A DNA stretch of 13,879 bases from Solirubrobacterales bacterium (GTDB lineage: Bacteria; Actinomycetota; Thermoleophilia; Solirubrobacterales; Solirubrobacteraceae), in the NCBI GenBank assembly GCA_009781575.1, contig WQXW01000014.1, forward strand, positions 1-13,879. The letters run 5' to 3'. Of this stretch, positions 1-7,725 are shown in pieces. Position 1 is the first letter of the stretch. Every line of letters begins with the position of its first letter. Position numbers and translations under genes: made by a program. The notes below the pieces were generated by a model that was not told the origin of the DNA, ran no database searches, and was given only the letters and a program-made list of their open reading frames with translations.

Positions 1-1
1 C

Positions 2-104
2 AGCAGCGTCCGTTGCGTGTTTTGTTTTGAGGATTGGTTCCGCGCGGAACGAATCCTCAAAACAAATCCCCCAACGGAGCCTCGGACAGGTGTGTTCGAG
101 GCCG
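2..104 (+). repeat. Dispersed 103-bp repeat, copy 1
   Basis: This stretch aligns without gaps to 10327-10429 (constant offset of 10325), with about 12 mismatches in 103 positions counted by eye. Eight of the 12 fall between positions 58 and 66. The core is a long palindrome (21-66), with short outer inverted repeats CCGTTG (10-15) and CAACGG (72-77). It lies just upstream of a gene read in the same direction, as copy 2 does. No reading frame is convincing across it. It resembles a REP-like or MITE-like intergenic element; no transposase gene is visible. Confidence 0.85.
21..66. repeat. 46-bp near-perfect palindrome inside repeat copy 1
   Basis: The two 23-base arms meet between 43 and 44 and are exact reverse complements except for one G-G mismatch (36/51). 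The centre is GTTCCGCGCGGAAC. It could form a hairpin in RNA or a cruciform in DNA. Because it is symmetric and has no T-run on either side, it is not a standard one-direction terminator. It could still end transcription entering from the left, where the upstream gene cannot be seen. Confidence 0.85.
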
Positions 105-143
105 TGCGCGGGCCGGCCCGGAGCGCCGCCTCCAGGCGCCCAC

Positions 144-149
144 TACACT
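144..149 (+). promoter_or_regulatory. Candidate -10 hexamer for the lipoprotein gene
   Basis: TACACT fits the TAnnnT pattern and ends nine bases before the ATG at 159, so the transcript would have a leader of two or three bases at most. No Shine-Dalgarno precedes the ATG. No clear -35 is visible. Confidence 0.4.
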
Positions 150-158
150 CCGCGGTCC

Positions 159-968
159 ATGGCGGGGGGAGCACGGGGAGCGGCTTGGAGCGCGTCGGCG
201 TCGGCGTCGGTTTCGGTCGCCGTCGCCGTAACCTTCGCCTGTGCGCTGCTGGTCGGCTGTGGCGGCAGCTCCACGCCGTCCAACGGCGAGGCGTCCAAGC
301 CGGCGGGCGAGATCGTGGCGGATGCCGCGTCGGCGTTGAGGAGCACGCCGAACCTGTGGATGCGGGGCGCGCTGCACATCGAACGGCGCCCCACCCGGGT
401 GGCGCTCGGGATCGAGCGGCCGGGGCGGGTGAGCATCGCGATGACCCGGCCCACCGAAGCCCTCGCGCTCATCGTCGTGGGAGGCGCCGGTTACATGAAG
501 GCCAACGCCTCGTTCTGGCAGCGTCGCGCCGGGGCTCCGAGCGCGGAGGTGGGGCTGGTCGCGGAACGTTGGATCAAGGTCCCGCCACACGAAGGCATCG
601 GCAAGCTCGCCGGCAATTTCGATGTGACCAGGTTGAGCGAGTGTCTCGTGGAAGAACACGGAACGCTCGCGGTGGAGGGCTCGACCACGGTCGACGGCCA
701 GCCGGCGGTGGTCGTCGTCGACCGGGGCGACCGCCCCGGCACGACGCCCAGCAGGCTCTACGTGGCGAGCACGGGTCAGCCCCACCTGCTGCGCCTGCTC
801 GCCACCGGCAGGCAACGGCCGGGCGACACCCACGGCAGATGTCACAAATCCGGTGAAATGAACGAACCGACCGAACCGGGTGACGAGCTCGACTTCAGCT
901 ACGACCGCTCGCCGAGCATCGCCGCGCCCGCGGGGGCGCTCAGTGTGAGCGAATTGGCGCGCGGCTGA
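159..968 (+). CDS. Secreted lipoprotein, possibly LppX/LprAFG-like
   Basis: A 269-residue protein with a lipoprotein signal peptide: short N-terminus, Ala/Ser/Val-rich hydrophobic stretch (about 11-33) and a lipobox ending LLVGC, which makes Cys34 the predicted lipidated residue. A Gly/Ser/Pro/Glu-rich tether (35-50) leads to a beta-rich domain (about 50-258). Its end, [16 protein letters not shown], resembles the C-terminus of mycobacterial LppX/LprAFG-type lipid-binding lipoproteins; this is a resemblance from memory, not a search. Cys162 and Cys228 could form a disulphide. ATG 159 is chosen because the signal peptide starts there; an earlier TTG at 27 would put the hydrophobic core too deep and read through the repeat. 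The last 70 bases overlap the convergent ftsH 3' end. Role unknown; perhaps lipid or substrate binding at the outer face of the membrane. Confidence 0.75.
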   Translation: MAGGARGAAWSASASASVSVAVAVTFACALLVGCGGSSTPSNGEASKPAGEIVADAASALRSTPNLWMRGALHIERRPTRVALGIERPGRVSIAMTRPTEALALIVVGGAGYMKANASFWQRRAGAPSAEVGLVAERWIKVPPHEGIGKLAGNFDVTRLSECLVEEHGTLAVEGSTTVDGQPAVVVVDRGDRPGTTPSRLYVASTGQPHLLRLLATGRQRPGDTHGRCHKSGEMNEPTEPGDELDFSYDRSPSIAAPAGALSVSELARG

Positions 969-2965
969 ATGCCGGCGGCCGCGTAGGCGTCGCCGGCGTC
1001 CAGCGTCTCGGCGGCCAGCAGAGCCTGGGTGAGGGTGTCGAGCTGCTCGCGGTGCTCCTCGAGCAGCTGTGTGACCTCGCGGTGCGCGTCCTCGACGAGG
1101 CGGCGCACCTCCTCGTCCACCAGGCGCTGGGTCTCCTGGGAGGTGTCGCTGATGCCCGGCAGCAGCGGGCCCTGGCCGTCTTCGGGCAGCACCGCGACCG
1201 GGCCGATCTTCTCGGTCATGCCCCAGCGGCCCACCATCTGGCGGGCGATCTGGGTGAGCTGCTGGATGTCGGACTCCGCGCCGGTGGTGCTGTTGCCGTA
1301 GACGATCTCCTCCGCGACCCGCCCGCCGAGCGCGACCTTGATCTTCGCCTCGAGCTCCTGGGAGGAGTAGGAGACGCGGTCGGAGTCGGGCGTGGAGAGC
1401 GTCACGCCCAGCGCCATGCCCCTGGGGATGATCGACACCTTGCGCACCGGGTCGGCGCCGTCGGTGAGCATCCCCACCAGCGCGTGCCCGGACTCGTGGT
1501 GGGCGGTGCGCTCCTTGTCGGCGGGCGAGAGCACGATCCCGCGCGGCGAGCCCAGCATGATCTTCTCCAGCGAATCGGTGAAGTCGGCCATCTTCACCTG
1601 CGCGTGCCCGCGCCGCGCGGCGAGCAGCGCGGCCTCGTTGGCGAGGTTGGCGAGGTCCGCGCCCACCATGCCCGGTGTGGAGGCGGCGATCGCGTCGAGG
1701 TCGGCGTCGCGGTCGAGCGGGATCGAGCGGGTGTGCACCTTCAGGATCGCCGCGCGCCCCGCGCGGTCGGGCGGCTGCACGGCGACGCGGCGGTCGAAGC
1801 GCCCGGCGCGCAGCAGCGCGGGGTCCAGCACGTCGGGGCGGTTGGTCGCGGCCAGCACGATCACCGCCTCCGAGGAGTCGAAGCCGTCGATCTCGGTGAG
1901 GATCTGGTCGAGCGTCTGCTCGCGCTCGTCGTTGGCGCCGGTGACCGACACCTGTCCCTGGCGCGAGCGGCCGATCGCGTCGAGCTCGTCGATGAAGATG
2001 ATCGACGGCGCGGCCTCCTTGGCCTTGGCGAAGAGGTCGCGCACGCGCGAGGCGCCCACGCCGACGATCGCCTCGATGAACTCCGAGGCGGAGATCGAGA
2101 AGAACGCCGCGTGCGCCTCGCCCGCCACCGCGCGCGCGAGCAGCGTCTTGCCGGTGCCGGGCGCGCCGGAGAGCAGCACCCCGTGCGGCATGCGCCCGCC
2201 CAGGCGCCCGTAGCGGTCGGGGTTGCGCAGGAAGTCGACGATCTCCGAGAGCTCGCGCTTGGCCTCGTCGATGCCGGCCACGTCGTCGAAGGTCACGCGG
2301 ATCCGCTCGGGGTCCACGCGCCGCGCCTGTGAGCGCCCGAACGCGCCGAGGCCGCCCAGCCCGCCGCCGGCGGCGGCGGCGCGCCGCGCGAGCAGGATGA
2401 AGAGGCCCACGATCAGCAGGGTGGGGCCGAAGCCGAGCAGCAGCTCGGCCAGCAGCGACTGGCTCGTGGTGGTCGAGGTGGCGTTGACTTCGACGTGCTT
2501 TTCGCGCAGCAGCGCGGAGAGCTGGCTGCCGTTCCAGAAGCTCGGCACCTCGGTGGCGAACAGCTTGGAGGGGGTCGCTTTGGTGTCACTCGGCGGGTAG
2601 CGCAGCTTGTCGGTGAAGGTGCCCTCGATCGTGTTGCCCTTTGAGGAGATCGACTTCACATGCCCCCCTTCGACCTCCCCCACGAAGAACGGCGTGAACG
2701 ACACGCGCACGCGCGGTTCCGAGCTCGACGGGGTGAACACCAGCACCGCGATCCAGTTCAGCGCGATCAGCCCCAGCACGAACCACCAGAAGCCGCGCAT
2801 GCGGTGCGGCGGCCGGCCGGTGGGCGCCTGCTGGGGCATGCCCCGCCCGTCGGGCGCCGGCGAGACGTGCCAGCCGCGCTTGTCGCGCGGCAGCGGCGGG
2901 TGGGTTTCGGAGCGCCCCTCGCCGGCGCGGTCCGCTCGGGTGCTCGTCGGCTCCTCGTCGGCCAT
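899..2965 (-). CDS. ftsH: FtsH, membrane AAA+ zinc metalloprotease
   Basis: A 688-residue FtsH that degrades misfolded or regulated membrane and cytosolic proteins using ATP. Order: a Pro/Arg-rich cytosolic tail of about 58 residues, longer than in E. coli; TM1 (about 59-78); extracytoplasmic domain (80-170); TM2 (about 171-193); AAA+ domain with Walker A GAPGTGKT (267-274), Walker [12 protein letters not shown] (322-332) and arginine-finger region GRFDRR (388-393). The M41 protease domain has HESGH (490-494, HExxH) and Asp566 as likely third zinc ligand. Odd: pore loop 1 reads [10 protein letters not shown], so the usual pore aromatic (Phe in E. coli FVEMFVGVGA) is Ile300. The start lies 29 bases after the USP stop. 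There is no clear Shine-Dalgarno, but TAACAT (2974-2979) lies 8 bases before the ATG, so it may have its own near-leaderless promoter as well as operon read-through. Family call is certain; it may be a second, specialised FtsH. Confidence 0.97.
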   Translation of the reverse strand: MADEEPTSTRADRAGEGRSETHPPLPRDKRGWHVSPAPDGRGMPQQAPTGRPPHRMRGFWWFVLGLIALNWIAVLVFTPSSSEPRVRVSFTPFFVGEVEGGHVKSISSKGNTIEGTFTDKLRYPPSDTKATPSKLFATEVPSFWNGSQLSALLREKHVEVNATSTTTSQSLLAELLLGFGPTLLIVGLFILLARRAAAAGGGLGGLGAFGRSQARRVDPERIRVTFDDVAGIDEAKRELSEIVDFLRNPDRYGRLGGRMPHGVLLSGAPGTGKTLLARAVAGEAHAAFFSISASEFIEAIVGVGASRVRDLFAKAKEAAPSIIFIDELDAIGRSRQGQVSVTGANDEREQTLDQILTEIDGFDSSEAVIVLAATNRPDVLDPALLRAGRFDRRVAVQPPDRAGRAAILKVHTRSIPLDRDADLDAIAASTPGMVGADLANLANEAALLAARRGHAQVKMADFTDSLEKIMLGSPRGIVLSPADKERTAHHESGHALVGMLTDGADPVRKVSIIPRGMALGVTLSTPDSDRVSYSSQELEAKIKVALGGRVAEEIVYGNSTTGAESDIQQLTQIARQMVGRWGMTEKIGPVAVLPEDGQGPLLPGISDTSQETQRLVDEEVRRLVEDAHREVTQLLEEHREQLDTLTQALLAAETLDAGDAYAAAGIQPRANSLTLSAPAGAAMLGERS

Positions 2966-2994
2966 CGGCCCACATGTTAGGCCGCGCGCGCGGG

Positions 2995-3900
2995 TCAGGA
3001 TCGGGCGTGGGCGATGGCCTCGGCGTCCCGGCGCTCGCCCGCGGAGCCCCGCTCGGCGACGCCGCGGGGCAGCACCAACAGCGCGCAGCGCGCGTGGCGC
3101 TCCAGGAAGTCGGAGGTGGAGCCCAGCACCAGGCGCTTGACCGGGCCGTAGCCGCGCGAGCCCACGATCAGGAGGTCCACCTCACCGCCGAACGCGGCCA
3201 GCTCCTCGCCGGCCAGACCGTAGACGGCGCGGCCCTCCACGCCCTGAAGCGCCTTCATGCGGCCGTTGGCCTCGTCGATCATCACGTTGATCGTGTCCCC
3301 GAGCGCCGGCCCCGCCAGCCCGCCGTAGGAGGCGGTCGGGATCGTCACCACTTCGAGCGCGTCGATGCTCGCCCTGGTGGCGGCAGCGAGGCTGCGCGCC
3401 ATCTCCAGGGCCGCCTCGCTCTCCGGCGTGCCGTTGTATGCGACGCCGATCTTGGCGATCGGGGTTGGATGCTCGGCGTATCCGAGCGGCGCGATCGCCA
3501 CCGCACAGGGCGCGCCGTTGAGCGCGGCGCGCGTGTGGTCGGCCAGGCGCGCGCGCCCAAACGCGCCCTGGCTGGTGGAGCCGACCACCAGCAGGTCCGC
3601 GCGCAGCTGCTCGGCCTGTTCGTGCAGCCCCCGCCCCGGGCTGGGCGCGGCGACGGGGAGCAGCTCCGCCGCCGGGAGCTCCGCGCCGGCGCGCTCGCGC
3701 TCGCGCTCGAGCAGCGCACCCGCCGCCTCGCGCTCCTCCTGCGCCAGGCCGGCGGTGATGGGGTGAGTCAGGCGCACACCGCCGCTGTGCACATGGACGA
3801 GCGTCAGCTTCCCATCCCGGTCGATCAGGTGTGAGGCGAGCGCGATCGCGTCGCGGCCGCCCGCCCTGCCGTCCACTCCCACGAGCACGTTCTCGAACAT
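2995..3900 (-). CDS. Tandem universal stress protein (two UspA domains)
   Basis: A 301-residue cytosolic protein with two UspA-like domains (about 1-139 and 148-280), the usual double-domain length. Each starts with the short beta strand of the fold (VLVGVD near 5-10; IGVAYNG near 151-157). Domain 2 carries the ATP-binding signature G-2x-G-9x-G-S/T (Gly247, Gly250, Gly260, Ser261). The matching loop in domain 1 (GSTSQGAFG, 107-115) is degenerate, so probably only one domain binds nucleotide. ATG 3900 is chosen over the in-frame ATG at 3915 because AGGAGG lies six bases upstream of it. The gene sits 92 bases after the cytochrome-b partner and 29 bases before ftsH. Such proteins respond to redox, energy or starvation stress; the exact target here is unknown. 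Confidence 0.92.
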   Translation of the reverse strand: MFENVLVGVDGRAGGRDAIALASHLIDRDGKLTLVHVHSGGVRLTHPITAGLAQEEREAAGALLERERERAGAELPAAELLPVAAPSPGRGLHEQAEQLRADLLVVGSTSQGAFGRARLADHTRAALNGAPCAVAIAPLGYAEHPTPIAKIGVAYNGTPESEAALEMARSLAAATRASIDALEVVTIPTASYGGLAGPALGDTINVMIDEANGRMKALQGVEGRAVYGLAGEELAAFGGEVDLLIVGSRGYGPVKRLVLGSTSDFLERHARCALLVLPRGVAERGSAGERRDAEAIAHARS

Positions 3901-3943
3901 CGCTGGCCTCCTCATCCGGGGTCGGTGCAGCTCGATCCGCCCC

Positions 3944-3949
3944 AGCTTA
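3944..3949 (-). promoter_or_regulatory. Candidate internal promoter (-10) for usp-ftsH
   Basis: On the minus strand this reads TAAGCT inside GATAAGCT, the same hexamer as upstream of the oxidoreductase gene at 8963-8968. Transcription would start near 3937 and give a leader of roughly 37 bases carrying the AGGAGG of the USP gene. No -35 is evident. Confidence 0.3.
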
Positions 3950-3955
3950 TCTCGC

Positions 3956-3992
3956 GGCGCGCGGCGCGGCGGGGACGCGCGCGGCGCGCACC
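3956..3992 (-). terminator. GC-only hairpin after the cytochrome-b partner stop
   Basis: Directly after the stop at 3993, the minus-strand RNA can pair GGUGCGCG with CGCGCGCC (one G-U pair), with five more inner pairs possible around a UCCCC loop. No U-run follows. It may act as a partial terminator or mRNA-stabilising hairpin between the cytochrome genes and usp-ftsH. GC-rich DNA forms such stems by chance, so confidence is low. Confidence 0.3.
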
Positions 3993-5000
3993 CTACGCGC
4001 GGCGCTGCGAGCGGTAGTGCTCCCGCCAGATCAAGCGGTGGATCGGAATCCCGCGCGGCAGGTCGCGCACACCGGGCAGGAACGGCACGCACACGAACAG
4101 CAGCGACAGCACGCTCATCACGATTATCACCAGCAGGTCCGCGTTGTGGGAGCTCTTGAACGGTTCGATCTGATACCAGAAGGTGTACAGCCACAGCCAG
4201 CTCTGCCCCGGAAAGCTGCCGGTCTCGTTCATCATGCCCCACTGCGTACCGAGCAGATGCTGCTCTTCGGCGCGTTTGGCCAGCAGTTCGCCGTCGGCCA
4301 TGTACAGCAGCGGCTTGGTGTAGTCGGTCTGATAGAACTGGTGGCTGGTGAGCAGCGCCCCGTCCAGGCCGCCGCTCTGCGCGAGGCTCAGGAGTCGGGT
4401 CATCATCGTCGGCACCGGCCCGGCGCCACTGGATGTGACACTCACCGAGTCGGTGCTCGGGTCGAGCTTCACCGTGTGCGGCGGGGTCTTGTTTTCTTCG
4501 ACCGCCGTTTCATATTCTTCGAGCGGCTTGGCATACGCTTCACCCCAGGCCTTGCGCGTCTTTTCCGGCGCCGCCTCATATTCGGCCAGCGCGGCCCGCA
4601 GCGCGGTGTCCCCCGGGATCGTCCTCAACGGATCGATCACGTAATCGTTGGCGGTGTCGATCGGGTGGCTCACGCCGAACCATTCCTGTGGGCGAAAGAA
4701 CGCGGCGTGCTGCACCGACGCGGTGCCGTTGTTGTACGGGGGGCCATATTCGGCGGTGCCGCTCGTGCCGTTGAGCTGCTTGGTGGCGGTGCCCAGAAAG
4801 TTGACCGGAAGTTCACGCGACCACTGCCCGAGCGTGCTGGGCTTCTCATCCGGCGAGGAGAACAGCACGGCGAGCGCCACCGCGAGCAGTGTCACCACCA
4901 CGACCGCCACGCACAGCTCCTTCACCAGGTCGTACGGCGCGTACGCCCCGTGCCACGGCTGGGTGTCGTCGCGGGAGAACAGCTTGCCCAGGCGGCTCAT
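3993..5000 (-). CDS. Cytochrome-b partner subunit with large extracytoplasmic domain
   Basis: A 335-residue membrane protein. It has one N-terminal helix (about 26-47), a soluble domain of about 230 residues (48-285, presumably outside), one C-terminal helix (about 289-309), and a basic end with GVRDLPRGIPIHRLIWREHY (310-329) like the C-terminal tail of bc-complex cytochrome b. A Trp/Tyr-rich stretch (SWLWLYTFWYQIEP, 267-280) precedes the last helix and could touch the quinone site. There is no CxxCH haem-c motif and no Rieske Cys-His motif. Its ATG overlaps the cytochrome b stop by four bases (ATGA, 4997-5000), with GGGGAGG seven bases upstream. It probably stands where subunit IV/PetD or a cytochrome b C-terminal half would be, but with only two helices and no recognisable PEWY. 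Role in the complex is inferred from context. Confidence 0.7.
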   Translation of the reverse strand: MSRLGKLFSRDDTQPWHGAYAPYDLVKELCVAVVVVTLLAVALAVLFSSPDEKPSTLGQWSRELPVNFLGTATKQLNGTSGTAEYGPPYNNGTASVQHAAFFRPQEWFGVSHPIDTANDYVIDPLRTIPGDTALRAALAEYEAAPEKTRKAWGEAYAKPLEEYETAVEENKTPPHTVKLDPSTDSVSVTSSGAGPVPTMMTRLLSLAQSGGLDGALLTSHQFYQTDYTKPLLYMADGELLAKRAEEQHLLGTQWGMMNETGSFPGQSWLWLYTFWYQIEPFKSSHNADLLVIIVMSVLSLLFVCVPFLPGVRDLPRGIPIHRLIWREHYRSQRRA

Positions 5001-5740
5001 GACGCGGCCTCCCCGGAGGCGCCGGTCGGGGAGGCGCCGGCTCGCGGCTGCGCCACCGCGCGGCCGTCGCCGCTCCCACCACCCCCATCGCCGTCCCCGC
5101 CGACATCGCCGAGCGCGGCGGCGCGCCGGCCGATCTCAAACGGAGGCACCACGCCGTGGCGGCGCACCAGCAGCACGTGCGCGACCGCCAGCGCGATCAC
5201 GGCGGCCGGCAGGATCAGTATGTGGTAGCTGTACATCTGTCCGAAGTTGGTGAGGTTGAAGAACGCGCCCACGCCGACCGAGTTCATCGCGTCCTTGGCC
5301 TGCGTGGAGATCCACTGCGCGTCGAAGTTCTGCTGGGAGACGTAGCCGGTCAGCGCGCAGGGGATCGCGACCAGGAAGGTGACCGCCCCCGTGATCCATA
5401 CACGCGCGCGGCCGCCGCGCCAGGCGGCCATCCAGTACTTGCCCCACAGATGCACGACGATCACGAAGAAGAACAGCTCCACCGCCCACAGGTGAATGCT
5501 GTTGAAGAAATGCCCCACGCTGGTGTCGTGCCACCACGCGGGACCCTTCAATGCGAGGATCGTACCGGAGGTGACGATCACCACCAGCGACGCGATCGAG
5601 GCGACACCGAACACATATATCCACGACGCCACATAGGTGGGCTGGCCGTCGGGCAGCAGCTTCTCCGGCGGCAGCGCGCTCACGCCGGCTTCGCGAACCC
5701 GCACCGTCCACGAGGCGGGCCGCTCGGAGGAGGCGCTCAC
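4997..5740 (-). CDS. b6-type cytochrome b (N-terminal domain)
   Basis: A 247-residue di-haem membrane protein. Four helices lie at about 38-62, 80-105, 113-135 and 170-195. Two haem-ligand His pairs are visible: His83/His97 (14 apart) and His173/His188 (15 apart). The 15-residue spacing of the second pair is the cytochrome b6 pattern; mitochondrial-type cytochrome b has 14. The chain ends soon after the fourth helix, as in b6, with a Gly/Asp-rich low-complexity tail (about 205-247). It starts at GTG 5740, overlapping the stop of the small upstream gene (GTGA), with a weak AGGGA upstream. It should carry electrons between quinol and haems across the membrane. No Rieske or cytochrome c gene is in the window, so the usual high-potential partner is missing or encoded elsewhere. 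Confidence 0.9.
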   Translation of the reverse strand: MSASSERPASWTVRVREAGVSALPPEKLLPDGQPTYVASWIYVFGVASIASLVVIVTSGTILALKGPAWWHDTSVGHFFNSIHLWAVELFFFVIVVHLWGKYWMAAWRGGRARVWITGAVTFLVAIPCALTGYVSQQNFDAQWISTQAKDAMNSVGVGAFFNLTNFGQMYSYHILILPAAVIALAVAHVLLVRRHGVVPPFEIGRRAAALGDVGGDGDGGGGSGDGRAVAQPRAGASPTGASGEAAS

Positions 5741-5913
5741 GACGCGTCCCTGCGGCGCGCGGCACCCGGAAACGGCAGGAGGATCGCCAGCACGAACACC
5801 ACCAGCATCAGCGCGATCACCACCACATTGGCCACCGAGAGGTGGATGAAATGCCAGTCGACGGTGTGCGCGGGATGGTTGAGATTGAACACCGCGCCCA
5901 GCAGAACCGTCAT
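5737..5913 (-). CDS. Small one-helix membrane protein of the cytochrome b cluster
   Basis: A 58-residue protein. A short His-rich N-terminal segment (NLNHPAHTVDWHFIHLS, 10-26) with four His precedes one hydrophobic helix (about 27-48) and a basic tail (AARRRDAS), suggesting the tail lies inside the cell. ATG 5913 is strongly supported by AAGGAGG six bases upstream; an in-frame TTG at 5919 falls against that site. The stop overlaps the GTG start of cytochrome b by four bases, so the two are probably translationally coupled. I do not recognise a family. Size, topology and coupling suggest a small accessory subunit of the cytochrome b complex, comparable in size to the small single-helix subunits of b6f complexes, though no sequence relation is claimed. 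Confidence 0.75.
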   Translation of the reverse strand: MTVLLGAVFNLNHPAHTVDWHFIHLSVANVVVIALMLVVFVLAILLPFPGAARRRDAS

Positions 5914-5952
5914 GATCAACCTCCTTGTGTTTGTGTCACCATCCGGCGGAGC

Positions 5953-7686
5953 CTACAACCGGCCCCCGGGCTGGGGGATCCGTACTTTTCCCGGTCCCGC
6001 GAGCCGCAGGCCGAGCAGCGCGATGTCGTCCTGTGGATGCCCATCGGCGCTGTCGACCGCGGCCGCCTCGATCGCGCGGAGCATCTCTCCCAAATCCAGC
6101 GCGCGCGCCTGCGCGCCCACGTGCTCCAGCGGCGGCGCGCCCCTGTGGCGGGCGCGCGCGGCGTCGGGCACGCCGTCGGTGTACAGCAGCAGCGTCTCGC
6201 CCTCACACAGCTCGATCGGCACCTCCTCGACCGCGATCGGATCGACCGTGCCGAGGATCGTTCCGGGCCGGCCGGCCGCGGTGGTCGTGCCGGCGGGTCC
6301 GACGATCAGCGGGCGCGGATGGCCGGCGAGCGCGATCGTGAGCCGCGCGCGCGCTCCCGGCGGCTCCACCACCACCAGGCAGACGGTGCACATCTGGCCT
6401 TCCGGCTGCTGCGCCTGGAGCGTGCGGTGCAGCAGCTCGAGCATCCCCGTTGGATGTGTGTCGAGGCGCGCCGCCGCGCGCAGCGTGTGCCGCGCCAGCG
6501 CGGTCACGCTGGCGGCCTCCGCGCCCTTGCCGCACACGTCGCCGATCACCAGCATCCAGCCGCGCCGATAGGGGAGCACGTCGTAGAAGTCGCCGCCCAC
6601 CTCGTTGAGCTCCCCCACCGGGCGATACCGCGCGGCGATCTCGAAGCCCGGCATGCGGGGCAGCGTGCCCGGCAGCAGCGCCCGTTGCAGGACGCGGGCG
6701 ATACGGCTGCGCTCGGTGTACAACCGCGCGCTTTCCACAACCGCGCCCGCGCGGCGCCCGAGGCGCACGGCGATGTCGAGGTCGGCGCCCACCAGCCGCC
6801 GGCCGTCGTGGGAGGAGACGAGCGTGATCGCGCCGAGCGTGCGCCCCGGCGCGGCCAGCGGCACGATGATCACATCGCGCGCGCCGATCTCACTCAGCAA
6901 TCGCAGATGCCCGGCGTCACGGGCGTACCCCGCCAGCTGCTCGGTGGTGATGTCGGTGTAGATCTGCGGCTCGCCGGTGCGGATCACATCGGGCACGCCC
7001 AGCGGCTCATCGAGCGTGGGCCGGTAGTATCGATCGAGCCGTTGGGCGAGCGCGAGCTTGGCGGGGTCGTGGTGGTGCACGGCCACCTGTTCGAGCTGAC
7101 CGCGCTCTGAGAGCACATCGACCGAGCACCAGTCGGCCAGCTCGCCGGCCGCCAGGCGCGCGAGCCGTTGCAGCGTCTCACCGTAATCCAGCGTGGAGGT
7201 GAGCACGCGACTGGCCTGCGCCATGAACGCCTCGGCGAGCTGCGCGCGCTTGACCGGCGTGACGTCCTCGAGCACGTTCGCCGCATAGATCACCTCGCCG
7301 CTCTGGGGGTCGAGGATGGGAGAGGTGCGGATGATCAGCCACCGCTCCTCGCCGGAGGCGCGTGCGATCGCTCGCACGAGCAGCGCGTGCGAGGGCTCCC
7401 CCCGGAAGAGGCGCGTGGCGGGCATCGAGTCGAGGTCGAGCTCCCTGCCCGACTCGCTCAGCCAGCGAAAGCGCGAGAAGATCTCCCCCGGCTCGGCGCG
7501 CGCGAGCTCCTCGGCGGAGCGCAGGCCGAGCAACTCGAGCGCGGCCTGGTTGGCAAACACGGTCCGCCCGCCGCGATCGACCACGGTGATCGCCTCGGCG
7601 AGGTTGCTGAGCACCGCGCCGCTCTGCACGAGCAGCGCGATCGCGCCGCCGCGCTCCTCGATCCCGGCATCGGCGCTCGTGGTCAT
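5953..7686 (-). CDS. PAS-GAF-PP2C phosphatase (SpoIIE/RsbU type)
   Basis: A 577-residue cytosolic signalling protein. A PAS domain (about 20-145, with NLAEAITVVDRGGRTVFANQ near 28-47) and a GAF domain (about 155-322) sense a signal. A PP2C-type Ser/Thr phosphatase domain of the SpoIIE family (about 335-563) gives the output. Metal-binding residues are in place: GGDFYD (364-369), GDVCGKG (382-388), TDGV (503-506) and DDIALL (553-558). Known relatives dephosphorylate anti-sigma-factor antagonists and so release stress sigma factors; no antagonist or anti-sigma gene is in the window. ATG 7686 has GGGAG about six bases upstream. It starts 39 bases after the oxidoreductase stop and ends 39 bases before the small membrane gene. 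The ligand of the PAS/GAF part is unknown; redox state would fit the neighbours. Confidence 0.93.
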   Translation of the reverse strand: MTTSADAGIEERGGAIALLVQSGAVLSNLAEAITVVDRGGRTVFANQAALELLGLRSAEELARAEPGEIFSRFRWLSESGRELDLDSMPATRLFRGEPSHALLVRAIARASGEERWLIIRTSPILDPQSGEVIYAANVLEDVTPVKRAQLAEAFMAQASRVLTSTLDYGETLQRLARLAAGELADWCSVDVLSERGQLEQVAVHHHDPAKLALAQRLDRYYRPTLDEPLGVPDVIRTGEPQIYTDITTEQLAGYARDAGHLRLLSEIGARDVIIVPLAAPGRTLGAITLVSSHDGRRLVGADLDIAVRLGRRAGAVVESARLYTERSRIARVLQRALLPGTLPRMPGFEIAARYRPVGELNEVGGDFYDVLPYRRGWMLVIGDVCGKGAEAASVTALARHTLRAAARLDTHPTGMLELLHRTLQAQQPEGQMCTVCLVVVEPPGARARLTIALAGHPRPLIVGPAGTTTAAGRPGTILGTVDPIAVEEVPIELCEGETLLLYTDGVPDAARARHRGAPPLEHVGAQARALDLGEMLRAIEAAAVDSADGHPQDDIALLGLRLAGPGKVRIPQPGGRL

Positions 7687-7725
7687 GAGGGCTCCCGGGT
7701 CAGCGGCCGCCCGATCGCAGGTGAG

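Noticed and set aside
2..104. Insertion-sequence end or attachment site
   Set aside because: There is no transposase, integrase or tRNA gene nearby and no target duplication can be shown. A REP/MITE-like repeat is the most that can be said.
27..158. N-terminal extension of the lipoprotein to a TTG at 27
   Set aside because: It would translate the dispersed repeat and place the signal peptide about 45 residues in. ATG 159 starts directly before the lipoprotein signal and has a promoter-like hexamer upstream.
4997..5740. Frameshift or truncation of a full-length cytochrome b
   Set aside because: The split after four helices is the normal b6 form, the next gene starts by a 4-bp overlap, and both have their own start signals.
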